Shown here piece after piece: positions 46,202 to 56,416 of a DNA stretch of 60,000 nt. The stretch lies in NCBI GenBank assembly GCA_002633005.1, contig NMRA01000038.1, positions 831,329-891,328 on the forward strand. Reading direction: 5' to 3'. The translations under genes and the position numbers were made by a program. Under the pieces are notes generated by a model that worked only from the letters and a program-made list of their open reading frames with translations, was not told the DNA's origin and did not search any database. Origin of the DNA: Phoronis australis (lineage: Eukaryota > Phoronida > Phoronidae). Numbering within the stretch: position 1 is the first letter of the stretch; every line of letters begins with the position of its first letter.

Positions 46202-46570
46202 CCTAATATTCACTTTATTTAGCACAACCCAACTATCAGAACAAAATATTCATTTTGAGCACAAAGTGAGGCATTACAGTACATACTTTGTGGGGTTATC
46301 ACCTTTCCTTTGTACTGACTGCGCAAAGTTTACACTTCATCCTCGCGCATCAGTCTTAAGTCATTTGGCCTCGCCGTTTTTTTTTTTTGACAATTTTTAG
46401 TACGTTCAAGTTGCAACGGAACAGTGCGAACAAACTGAGTAAGTTTGCGCTTAGCTTGATCTGGTTTGCATGTTAAACGACATTTAGGACATTTGTACAG
46501 CAGGTCAGTCCTAGACTTTTGGCAGGTATGATCATTTTTTGAAGTGCATTTTTTCCTATTTCAAGTTGGC
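46202..46570 (-). mobile_element. 3' part of the same DNA-element family, with a Cys-rich coding end
   Basis: On the minus strand, an open frame running into the stop at 46330-46332 reads KKCTSKNDHTCQKSRTDLLY, KCPKCRLTCKPDQAKRKL and ends ARPNDLRLMREDEV. The CxxC pairs suggest a C-terminal zinc knuckle of a transposase. The 3' flank (46202-46325) carries AATAAA on the minus strand and matches 35946-36090. The family is not identified. Confidence 0.5.
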
Positions 46571-46649
46571 TGCTCGGTTGAATAGAGTGCCAATTACACT
46601 TCAGCATCGGCAACTAGCACCAAACATACTTTACCAACCATTACACAGG

Positions 46650-47340
46650 CTAATGTTTTCAAATTCATACATACCAATCAAGGTAGAGAATTTGAGAGTG
46701 AACTTATGTCTCAGCTCTGTTCCTTGCTCGAAATCTCAAAAACCAGAACTATGACATATAGACCACAGTCTGACGACATAGTCGAGAGATTTAACCGAAC
46801 AGTCCAGCAAATGCTTGCCATGTTTGTCAACAAGAACCGCCAAGATTGGGACATTGACCTGCCTTACGTTGTGCTAGCGTACCATGCCGTTCCAAGGTGC
46901 ATGACAATACAGGTTGTTCTCCATTTCAAATGTTATTTGGACACAAGGTGTCGCTTCCCATTCCTGTCACGCTGGAAAACCCCAACGATTCCCGATATGA
47001 GACAGACATACCTTGTTTGAATGCTTACGTAGAGTGGTTAAAGTTCACATAGCAGTTTACACAGTCACGACCTTGCTCGTGAGAAACTAAAAGCAAGTAC
47101 GTCCAGACTAAAGTCATATTACGATTCTAAACTTAAACTCACAGCATTTAAAGAGGGTGATTTGGTCTTTCGTTGGTATCCACCCGCTGCTAATCAGAAA
47201 TTAGGGTCGAGTTGGAGAGAACCCTATCTCGAGATCGGGACCCTTCATTACAGTTCATGGGGACTACCTAAAGCCCTGTTTCAACTCAGATTCGCGACAA
47301 CTAGATGAGACTTTTCACTACTTAAATGTGAACTTAAATG
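46650..47340 (+). mobile_element. Ty3/gypsy-type retrotransposon integrase fragment (pseudogene)
   Basis: The plus strand encodes QGREFESELMSQL, then YRPQSDDIVERFNRTVQQML and a following W-D-x-D-L-P-Y-V segment: the end of an integrase catalytic core as in Ty3/gypsy pol. A later frame has FKEGDLVFRW and SSWREPYLE, like the C-terminal GPY/F region. Frames change at least twice and stops interrupt it. No LTRs, protease or reverse transcriptase seen, so it is a dead 5'-truncated piece. Confidence 0.75.
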
Positions 47341-47959
47341 ATCCCAATGGACCCAATGCTAGATAAAGAACCACATTGTAAGAAAACCATCTTAAATTTT
47401 CAAGACTTTGAATTTCTTTTTCTATCTGACTCAGTCATCATAGTTACCAGGTTCAAACCCTGAGGGAAGATGAAGGGAGTTGATTAAGGCTAGATTGGTA
47501 GATTTGGAAATATGCAAAGGATAGCAGGCTTAGAAGAAATATTTGGAAACTAGTGTCACTCATTTCCTACAGAAGAGTGTCAATTGCTGCAAAACTAAAC
47601 TAGAGCTTGCACTGTATGTTATAAATCTAATAACTCCATTCACAGGCATATTTGTCATTAGTGATAGTCGGGACACGAGGACATTGATGCTGCATTCATC
47701 CGGACTACATGAAAGCCAGATTGTCTCCGATGTATGGGTCGTTTTCACATAAAGAGACGGTAAAGACATGACCAACTACTGCTGTTTATTTGTGAAATTA
47801 TGTTGATCATTCTGAGAAAATTCATCGTCAAGGTATCTAAGTTCTAAGGATTTTCTCCCTGTCCACTGTGTTAAATGTCTTTACCCCTAGTTGTTCAAAG
47901 TTGGGTTTGATAAAATCAAAACCTTATATTTACCAGAAAAAAAATACTCCATAGCTTTG

Positions 47960-49090
47960 AATTTTAATTTAAAACACTTGTAACAGAGTAAACAGCCCAA
48001 ATAATGCCTTTTTGAGAGAGGCAAAGATGTTCTACATATCATATCAGACGGTCCAATTAGCCAGAGTATAAAAACAGCCCCAATTTTCAACTTGCATCAA
48101 CCTCCCCATTCCGACAGTGTGGATTCACTTACGTCACTTGGAACTTCTTAGAAAGCTCCCATGGCAAGGGACCTGCTGACAGCATAGGTGCGACAGTCAA
48201 AAGTGCTGCAGACAGACTTATTGCCTCTGGCAATGACATTATGGATTCCCATGCTTTGTTCAAGGCTCTGGATGGTACCATCAAGGTCAAGGTCAAATTG
48301 TATGAAATCAAAGGCAGTGAAATTGATGCCATTCAGAAAGTCACCACTGATTTTGGCACTCAAACTGTGAAAGGCACCAGGGGCATCCATCAAATTTTGA
48401 TCCATGATCAAAACATCATTCATCATCGCACTTTGTCATGCTTTTGTGGTTCAAAGTGCAAGTGTCATAATCTGGCATAAGTGGACTTTAGTCATGCTTC
48501 ATCAACGCACTGGCCAAAATGGAAAGAAGACTAAATGCTGAACAACTTTTGCTGTTTCAACCAAGACTGGCTGAAAGTTATAATTTAACCTACCCTGACC
48601 TCTCTGTGCTGAATGAGGATAAACGGACTTGGGGAGCAGTTAAACTACAAGACAAAAGGAATATGGGTGATGCAGAGGACAGAGGCAGTGCGGAGGGAGA
48701 TGAAGACAGTTCAAGCAGCGATGAAGAGCAGGAATGGTAGTCACCAAACCATGAGCAATCTAAGAAAATGAAGATGGGTAGTTTCTATGCCGTGAAGGAA
48801 GAAAAAGGTGTTTTATGTTGGTAAGCTGGTCAAACCAGATGAATGTGAGCAATCTACTGCAAGGATGAAGTTTCTGGAGCGTACGATGGTGAACGGAATA
48901 CACTGATATTCCTGGCCCTTGAGAAAAGACATATGTGACATCAACAAGTCCGCTGTCGTTACTGAAGTTGATTTCAAGGAATACGATCCACCTTATCATC
49001 TCGATAGTCACTTTGAAGTGGGCTTTTCCTCGAGGACCTTTGGCTGTGAAAGCAGTGGAATGCACAAACTCAGTAACACGCTCACAATTA
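47960..49090 (+). pseudogene. Degenerate mobile-element ORF of an SDGP/HGKGP-type family
   Basis: Frame pieces read LHIISDGPISQS (near 48022), then after a shift GFTYVTWNFLESSHGKGPAD (48122 on), SIGATVKSAADRLI and a Cys-rich end CFCGSKCKCHNLA (stop 48480). A second piece 48519-48740 has an acidic end. Further pieces read SFYAVK, YVGKLVKPDECE and WPLEKDICDINKSAVVTEV. This order (SDGPxSQ, HGKGPxDxIG, xYYVGKV, FLE/WP) recalls repeated invertebrate and fish element proteins I know only as uncharacterised. Several frameshifts and stops. Confidence 0.55.
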
Positions 49091-49348
49091 GTGCCTCATA
49101 GCAGTGTTAGTTGGCATTATAAGTAATTGTTGTTCTTAATGTTAGAATGAATTGTAGTCGGTAATTTAAAGACATTGTTTCACACTAAAACAACTGCTTT
49201 TCAACTCAGCACTGCAGGAGCCCGTTGCTTGGGCTAGTTACTGTCCGCACAGCGTGATTAATTAGATAAGCCCAGCAGTAATGACCTTCTCCGACTTCAG
49301 CCGAATCAATTCTGAAAACAGACTAGGCGGTTACATAAGCGTCTGTGA

Positions 49349-50479
49349 TGTTGAGTCCGGAAGACAGCTGTGTTGCAGGAATGAACTCATCTGGTAAACT
49401 GCAGTCACACAAGGCAGGAACCAACATGGATTACAAAAGCTTTAGCGACGAGTCTTCCAGCGACGAGGAAATTTTAGAAAATCTTTTGCTTGAGTGTGAC
49501 GAGGAAGCGTCGGACAAAGACGATATGCAACATAAACGGGCCCTAAAGGTTCGAACCAGTGCCTGCAAGTGTCCTAGTCGCTTTGGATGAAGAGACAGCG
49601 GCGGATCCCGAAGACAATGACCGCACAACTTGGCATTTTATCATGGTAATAGAAAACAAAAACAATGCCGCGAGTTTGAATGCAAATATGTTTATTTTCG
49701 ATTTATTTATAATACTTCAAGTTAAATAAAAAGCAATTTCAAACATCGGGACTGGCAGACAGATAAACTGCAATATGCAAGACTATTGCCGTTTTGTCCT
49801 ACGTTACTTGATTTGCGTACTAGGTGGAAAGCAAGGTGGGATAAGTTATGGATTGCAATTTGTATTTTATAACAAAAGCTTATTTTTGATTTTATACCCA
49901 TTTTAAGTAATTACTGAACAGAGAGGGGGTCGAAACCATTAAAAGTCACCCGTCTTCATGACTACACGAATTTCATCACACTCGAATAAATTTAATCCCA
50001 ATAATGTTTATTAAATTGCAAAAATACGACAGGTAAGTAGCATTCAAGCAACTACACACAATTATGTTACAAAAATCGTAATTCCAAAGAAAGGCGGCTT
50101 CCGACAGTGTCCTTCGATGTTATACGCCATTAGTAATGTTGTTTGCTTACTGTGGCCCAAGGCCTACTAGCTTCCGCAAACGACAGCATGTACAGTTTTG
50201 AATATTATCTAAAATTGCTAACTACTGTGAAATGTTTATGGCAACACACAAGACCATGTGCATATGTGTCACATTTCAGAGAATTAATTGGCAAAAGGTG
50301 CATAATAAACCCATTCTAACAAACAGAAAGCTTTCATTTGTGCCAGATAGTCCCAGTACAAACCTATAGACAGAAATCCATTCCAAGCAAAGGACAGCAC
50401 TTCACCACCAGTGTCTACCAACTGACGGACTCAGAAGACGAGACGTATGACCCAACGAAATCCCCTTACGACTCATAAG
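49349..50479 (+). pseudogene. Acidic two-exon ORF remnant
   Basis: ATG at 49349 (or 49381) opens MNSSGKLQSHKAGT, FSDESSSDEEILENLLLECD and DKDDMQHKR. A shifted frame continues ALDEETAADPEDNDRTTW up to IM|gtaata (donor near 49645). A possible acceptor at about 50372 leads to KSIPSKGQHFTTSVYQLTDS EDETYDPTKSPYDS and stop. Such acidic starts are common in transposase genes. No catalytic motif, so I only call it element-derived. Confidence 0.35.
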
Positions 50480-50635
50480 ACCCCTGCTTAACACAAGACG
50501 CCACATTGTTCCACCATAGACTGAGGTTCATTGTTTCCAATCTCACCTTATGTACCCAGTGAATGTAACCGGACGACTGTCTACTGGAGCGCTCCTGTTG
50601 ACTCTCAGGAAAATCATTTTGACACCTGATCTTTA

Positions 50636-50815
50636 ATGAGTGCGACATCGTGCAGTTCTGATGATGGAGAGAGTTCAGAAGAGGAGAGTGACGAGGCATT
50701 CACAGACGATGAAATGAGTGACAGTGACTTTGCAGGCGACGGATTCGTGAGTGAAAGTGTCGCTTATGGTGATGGCAATTACGACTGTTTGGAGCAGGAT
50801 GATGGATATTTTTGA
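50636..50815 (+). pseudogene. Short acidic ORF, about 58 codons
   Basis: ATG at 50636 opens MSATSCSSDDGESSEEESDE, AFTDDEMSDSDFAGDGFVSE and ends DCLEQDDGYF before TGA. Strongly acidic, similar in style to the N-termini of piggyBac or related transposases (compare 52606). Weakly open continuations follow to 51350, including an Asp/Glu/Ser-rich frame 51060-51353. Function unknown. Confidence 0.35.
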
Positions 50816-51599
50816 CAGTTGATCAAGAGTGCTGCCATCCTGGAGACTCGTTGATTCGACTATCGAGGATGACATGAGCAACGTCCCATTGCTTGTCATT
50901 CCCACTGACAGTAGCGATGCAGGTTCTGGAAACGGAGGCGACGACTGTGTTATCACTGGTACACGACACGCAACTAGAGGAATGTGATCACGACGTTGTT
51001 TTGGCAAACGTAGAACCTAGCTATGGCCCACTCCTCTCAGCAGCCACGGATATTAAGCGATGACTATGATTACTGGCTCTTATCAAACCTGTCGCGGCAC
51101 AAAAATGAGGAGGGCTGAAAGAAAAGATAATTCAGAAGTTGTGGACATGATGGAGGTGGTGGAGGAAAGATCAAACAGCTCAGTTATCTCGTCGTCGTCA
51201 GATAGCTGTGACGAATTGTCATGTAGTGACGTGGTTGTTGACGACGGTAGCACTAAATGCAGGAGAACTGACAATGGCGTTGGCGATGATGGAATAAGCA
51301 ATAGTCCACTTCCCGGGATATCTAATCCCGTATTACCAAATATAGGAGCATGAAGTACTCAAAGGAAAATCAATAAAGTTAATGTAACAACATAGTGCAA
51401 TCTGTACGAGTGCATTCGTTGGTCTCCAGAGGATGAAGTTGGATTTACCGTTACAGCTCCTTGACCTAATTTAAGAAAATCCAGTGGATTTTTGTCTAAG
51501 TCTGGTTTGGTTATTAAAGCTGTTCTGAATAGCACTGAGACATAATCATTGAATTTTGAGAAAGGTCAGTTGATTATATTGGGCGTATGTACGTATGTG

Positions 51600-51922
51600 T
51601 CTGGGCAGCTATGCATACACCTGGTTTATTGAAGTTAGAATTCAAAGGGGACTACTGCATCGCACTTTGCTCTAAAACGTATTACGTGGGAGCAGACGAC
51701 AGTAAATCTCGTTTTAGCTGTAAAGGAAAACAGCAGAGAAACGAAATTGACAAGGCGAGGTACCTCAAAGTGTTACAGACCATGAAGAGTATCTCGACCC
51801 TCAATAAAGGATTTCGATTAGGCAGTGATAACACCATATATACCTATCTACAAGAAAGGTGTGCGCTCAACCAAAAAAAGGTGTTCGACAATGGCGTAAC
51901 CACTGGACCTTTGAACATTTAA
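51600..51922 (+). pseudogene. Fragment resembling the C-terminus of a type-B DNA polymerase-like element protein, copy 1
   Basis: Reads TPGLLKLEFKGDYCIALCSK, TYYVGADDSKSRFSCKGKQQ, LNKGFRLGSDNTIYTYLQER and KVFDNGVTTGPLNI. I know this TPGLFK...LCSKTYY...KGFR...TYxQxR...K.V..DGV.T.PL pattern from the ends of DNA-polymerase-B-like ORFs in invertebrate self-replicating elements. Family assignment is from memory of the pattern. No polymerase catalytic motifs are in the window. Confidence 0.45.
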
Positions 51923-52029
51923 TTCTGTCAAGACATTTAATAATTTATTACTTGTATGGATAATGGTGTCTGAATGTCTTGATGAATTTGTAGCGTATTT
52001 GAATGTACTTTTTATTACGGCTAGTTTGT

Positions 52030-52325
52030 TGAAGTGGGAAATCGAAGGGGGACTACTGCATTGCACTTTGCTCTAAAACGTATTACATGAGAGCAGACGA
52101 CAGTAAATCTCGTTTTAGCTGTAAAGGATAACAGCAGAGAAATGAAATCGACAAGGTGAGGTACCTCAAAGTGTTACAGACCACGGAGAGTATGTCCGCC
52201 CTCAACAAAGGATTTTGGTTAAGCGTCCATAACACCGTATATACCTATCTGTAAGAGAGGTGTGCATTCACCTTTTTTATCCCAAAAGAAGGTGTTCAAC
52301 GACAGCGTCACCACTGGACCTTTAA
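52030..52325 (+). pseudogene. Same fragment, copy 2 (tandem duplicate, cut by piggyBac)
   Basis: About 300 bp nearly identical to copy 1 (ctactgcattgcactttgct, acgacagtaaatctcgtttt, acctcaaagtgttacagacc) but with in-frame stops. It keeps a segment lost in copy 1 (cattcaccttttttatccca). It runs to TTAA at 52322, where the piggyBac terminal repeat begins. Confidence 0.7.
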
Positions 52326-54240
52326 CCCTCTCAGTGCTTTGGTCGCATTTCTGCACCAAAACATGCGTGACTCCTCAGTGCTTTAGTCGCAAAATTGCGA
52401 CCATGACCTCTCTTCTATAGTGGCTTCAATGAAGGTCATAGTAAACCAATCAGACGGAATTATATAACAAACAAAACAAATACGACCAATCAGATGAGGT
52501 TGAACTGTCACATAGTAGGAATTTCATTCCTAAATTTCAAACTCCCAGTTGTGAAACGAAAGCCGATTCGTCTATGAAAAAGTATAGCGTTAACGGCAAC
52601 AAAACATGGCTGCCGATCAGCTTTCAGGGACTGACTTGGACTTGATTGTAAGCATTTTTTATAATGATTCTGACTCTGGAGAAGAATTTGATGGCTTCGA
52701 CCTCAAGGATATTGATGATTCTAACTTCGACGAAGATTTGGACAGTGTCGTTGCGGAAATGAATGATATATGGGATCGTGGCGATCGTCCCGTGCCAATA
52801 TGGTGTCCGACGTTCGAACTCGGAGTTGGTCGAAAAGTTGTACTCTTACGGGAAGATCCCGTAGACTACTTCTCGTTATTTTTTAATGACAAATTGTTCA
52901 ATCTTTTGAAAATTGAAACCAATCGTTAAGCAGAGCAGCGGATCAGCCAAAATAGGCCGTTGCAACAACATTCCCAACGGAACTCGTGGGTCCCAGTTAA
53001 CTTTGCAGACATGAAAGCTTCTACTGCCTTGCACATTGCAATGGGCCTCGTGAAAACGCCTACGATGTCAAGCCACTGGAGTCACCACAGTTTGTATAAC
53101 AATGATATTTTTTCTACTGCGATGTCTAGAAGTAGATTTCAGCTGATATCTTCAATGCTGCACTTTGTCAACAACAATGACCAGATACGAAGAGGTGAGG
53201 CTGGCTATGACCCCCTGTTCAAAATTCGACCAGTATATACTCACCTGAATACAGTTTTTGCTGCTAGCTATCAACCATCCACTCACCTGACCATCGACGA
53301 GAGCATGATGCGTTTTAAAGGACGGCTACATTTTCGTCAATTTATGCCTTCTAAGAGGACCCGCTTTGGCGTTAAAAACTGGGTACTCAATGGGAGTCTC
53401 ACTGGCTACACGTTGAAAATAAACGCCTACAGTGGTAAAGAAGACGCTGGACAACATGATGGCTTACCGTTGGCTAGTCGTGTAGTACTATCCCTTCTTA
53501 ACGGATATGAAAACAAGGGTCATCATGTATACCTTGATAACTTTTATTCGTCGCCCGATTTGTTTTCAATGTTAAAGTCAAAGAACATCGGTGCTTGTGG
53601 CACAGTTCGCGCCGGCCGTAAAGGTATGCCAGAAGAGTTCAAGACAAATAAAATAAAATCTAGCCAGGACCCAATATTTTTTTGCAAAAGGGCGTTGCTG
53701 GCAACCCAGTTCTGTGACAAAAAACTTGTGCAAGGACTGTTGACAATTCACCAGGCAGGTTTTGTTGAAAAACAACTCCGCAGTAGGAATTGTACAACTG
53801 GATATCGGTCAATTAAGAAGCCATCTTTGATTGACCATTACAATAAATATATGGGTGGCACTGATTTAATGGATCAGTTGTCCAGCTATTATGAATTTCC
53901 ACACCGTACCCCCAAGTGGTATGTAAATGTTTTTCACCATTTACGTGAGATTGCATTGGTTAATGCCAAAATACTTTTTGAGTCCAATGGCCACAAAATG
54001 GATACGGTGGCATTCCGCATGAGTGTTTTGGAATGTCTTGTGGAAGGGTATGCTCAGCAAAACCTTCGCAGAAAAAGAGCTCCACAGACTTTTGATGAGA
54101 TGCGTCTCAGTGGACAGCATTTTTTGGAGAACACAGGTACAGTCATAGGCCTGATTGTGTGGTGTGTTCAGACAGGAAATTTAAAAAGAGAATGCAGGTG
54201 AACACTAAATGGAAAACATGACTGTAAAGTTGGTCTGCAT
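52322..54240 (+). mobile_element. piggyBac-family transposon, right end not found
   Basis: TTAA at 52322-52325 is followed by ccctctcagtgctttggtcg, the expected TTAA plus CCC-start of a piggyBac terminal repeat, with an internal echo (cctcagtgctttagtcgc) about 45 bp later. The transposase starts 280 bp in. I do not find a mirrored end plus TTAA downstream, so the right terminus is lost or diverged; the end given is approximate. Confidence 0.75.
52606..54198 (+). pseudogene. piggyBac transposase, nearly intact (one stop, one late frameshift)
   Basis: One frame runs from ATG 52606 to 54198 except TAA at 52927 (codon 108), where relatives have an aromatic residue after ETNR. The N-terminus is acidic (NDSDSGEEFDGFDLKDID). 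The catalytic acids are in place: Asp231 (LTIDESMMRFKGR), Asp311 (VYLDNFYSS) and Asp420/Asp423 (MGGTDLMDQL). PKWYVNVFHHL follows. After ENTGTV the frame drifts, but a shifted frame reads PDCVVCSDRKFKK, the start of the usual Cys-rich C-terminal finger. So a second lesion lies near 54150. It is a dead copy but young, since the rest is undamaged. Confidence 0.93.
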
Positions 54241-54559
54241 GCTGTTAACTCTTTTGAACGCTATCACACAATGAAAGATTATAAGATAAAGTATAATTGA
54301 ACTTAAAATATTGACATAGAAATCATAAGATGTGATAACGCACTAACTATTCTTTGTTTTATTATTGTGTTTTCAAGGTGTGCTCTAATTAGATAATGAA
54401 CTGGCTTATTTAAGTTAGAACACTGACTTTGCAGTATTTCAAAGATAGGATAGTTCATGTTTTTTGTAATTAATCTGCTTCAGGATCTTGATCTGTTAAT
54501 TCATTTGTCTTGTTTATCACGATGCAGTGGTCTTCACCTGTATGAGATGTAGATGATAT

Positions 54560-54600
54560 TTGACCAGTGTGGTCAAAATAAATCTATTTGAACTAAATGT
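54560..54600 (+). other. AATAAA downstream of piggyBac ORF
   Basis: gtcaaaataaatctatttg contains AATAAA, a candidate poly(A) signal about 380 bp past the transposase. Weak support on its own. Confidence 0.3.
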
Positions 54601-54630
54601 TTTCTTTTGAATACAATCCTGAAATACTTA

Positions 54631-54963
54631 ACAAGAGCAACGCAGAGCGTTGAAATGCGCCCACAATTGCACCGTATACGGTATCCTTCTAGGGTTGTTT
54701 ATTGGTACCATAAAGTGGCCAGTAAAGGCCATATATGTAGTATGTTGTACTTTGCAAAATGGAAAGGCATGGTCATTGTCTCCTCAATAGGCTAGGGTCA
54801 AAATGTGAGTGATCTTCAAAATACAAGCACATCCTATACATCAGTTGCTTAAAGCACCACAGAAATATAGAATTAAAAACAAATTCACCAACATACGAGA
54901 TTAGCACAGCATTAAAATGCCAGAAACAAATTTCTACTTGGAACTTTTCCTTCATAGTCACGA
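54631..54963. repeat. Truncated end of the composite repeat
   Basis: acaagagcaacgcagagcgt, tgcaccgtatacggt and cttctagggttgtttatt match 58276-58350, then similarity fades. It resumes inside the next block at about 54985 (accggtagtcagaatcatcc). Confidence 0.6.
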
Positions 54964-55612
54964 AGTAACACAAAGTATACACCCGAAGACCTATGAAAAT
55001 ACAGAGGTCAATGTAAAATACTAAAATTGCCACTAGAGGCATACCGGTAGTCAGAATCATCCTAAAGTCGTCATCGTCCGTTATTCACAGGATGTTCACA
55101 AATACAAAAAAAAACATTCACTTGGCCTACACAATACCTAACTGAAAAATGCCCCCAAACTTGGCCTACCCCAAAATTTCAATATTTTGGGAGTGCAAAT
55201 TGGCCGCAGCCTAACTATTCAGTGCCACCTTAAATAAAACCACATTTTCCAAATTTTTTTCAGAATAGTTCCTCTCCACCTGCTGACCTACTTTGCAAAG
55301 TAAAAACTTGAAGCGAGGACCGGTTTTGATTTTTCAAGCCAATTACATGTGCCCACCCAAAAACTGTGATTTTTGAATTAGGGGCATTTAACAGGCAAAG
55401 ACACCAAATGCACTTTCTTGCTCTGTCTTGCACTAAACTGACTTTTGATTGAGGTAATTGAAACTTGTCACACAATAACGGTATGTTTGTAGGTTGTTAT
55501 TGTTTATGAGTTCAGTAGCTTAATTGGTATTATGTCATGCGATTCCTAGGATAGGAAGTGTGTCGTAGGTAACGCATCATATGTTGTTATGTGACTGTCT
55601 ACTTTATTTGAC
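54964..55612 (+). repeat. 649-bp direct repeat, copy 1
   Basis: Starts agtaacacaaagtatacacc and ends tactttatttgac at the n (55613). Near-identical to 55614-56263, with single-base differences and a one-base A-run change. Contains composite-repeat sequence (attgccactagaggcatacc). The minus-strand ORF in each copy has no recognisable motif. Confidence 0.9.
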
Positions 55613-55613
55613 N

Positions 55614-56263
55614 AGTAACACAAAGTATACACCCGAAGACCTATGAAAATACAGAGGTCAATGTAAAATACTAAAATTGCCACTAGAGGCATACCGGTAG
55701 TTGGAATCATCCTAAAGTCGTCATCGTCCGTTATTCACAGGATGTTCACAAATACAAAAAAAAAACATTCACTTGGCCTACACAATACCCAACTGAAAAA
55801 TGCCCCCAAACTTGGCCTACCCCAAAATTTCAATATTTTGGGAGTGCAAATTGGCCGCAGCCTAACTATTCAGTGCCACCTTAAATAAAACCACATTTTC
55901 CAATTTTTTTTCAGAATAGTTCCTCTCCACCTGCTGACCTACTTTGCAAAGTAAAAACTTGAAGCGATGACCGGTTTTGATTTTTCAAGCCAATTACATG
56001 TGCCCACCCAAAAACTGTGATTTTTGAATTAGGGGCATTTAACAGGCAAAGACACCAAATGCACTTTCTTGCTCCGTCTTGCACTAAACTGACTTTTGAT
56101 TGAGGTAATTGAAACTTGTCACACAATAACGGTATGTTTGTAGGTTGTTATTGTTTATGAGTTCAGTAGCTTAATTGGTATTATGTCATGCGATTCCTAG
56201 GATAGGAAGTGTGTCATAGGTAACGCATCATATGCTGTTATGTGACTGTCTACTTTATTTGAC
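55614..56263 (+). repeat. 649-bp direct repeat, copy 2, after n 55613
   Basis: Begins exactly after the n with agtaacacaaagtatacacc. As at the MICAL exon 1 duplicate, the repeat boundary coincides with a contig join, which points to overlapping allelic contigs not merged. Confidence 0.9.
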
Positions 56264-56416
56264 AATTAAAAGCAAGATACACAAAACACAAGTTTCATTC
56301 ACAACATAACTGTTGAGTGGTGAGCACACACAATGAATCCTGAAAAGACACACAGTTTCACTTAGAGCAGAGGGAGAAGAAAAAGCCAATTTAAAAAAGG
56401 ACACAGACCCTCCAAC

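Noticed and set aside
55260-56126. Identical 71-codon minus-strand ORFs
   Set aside because: They recur only because the 649-bp block is duplicated across n 55613; no motif.
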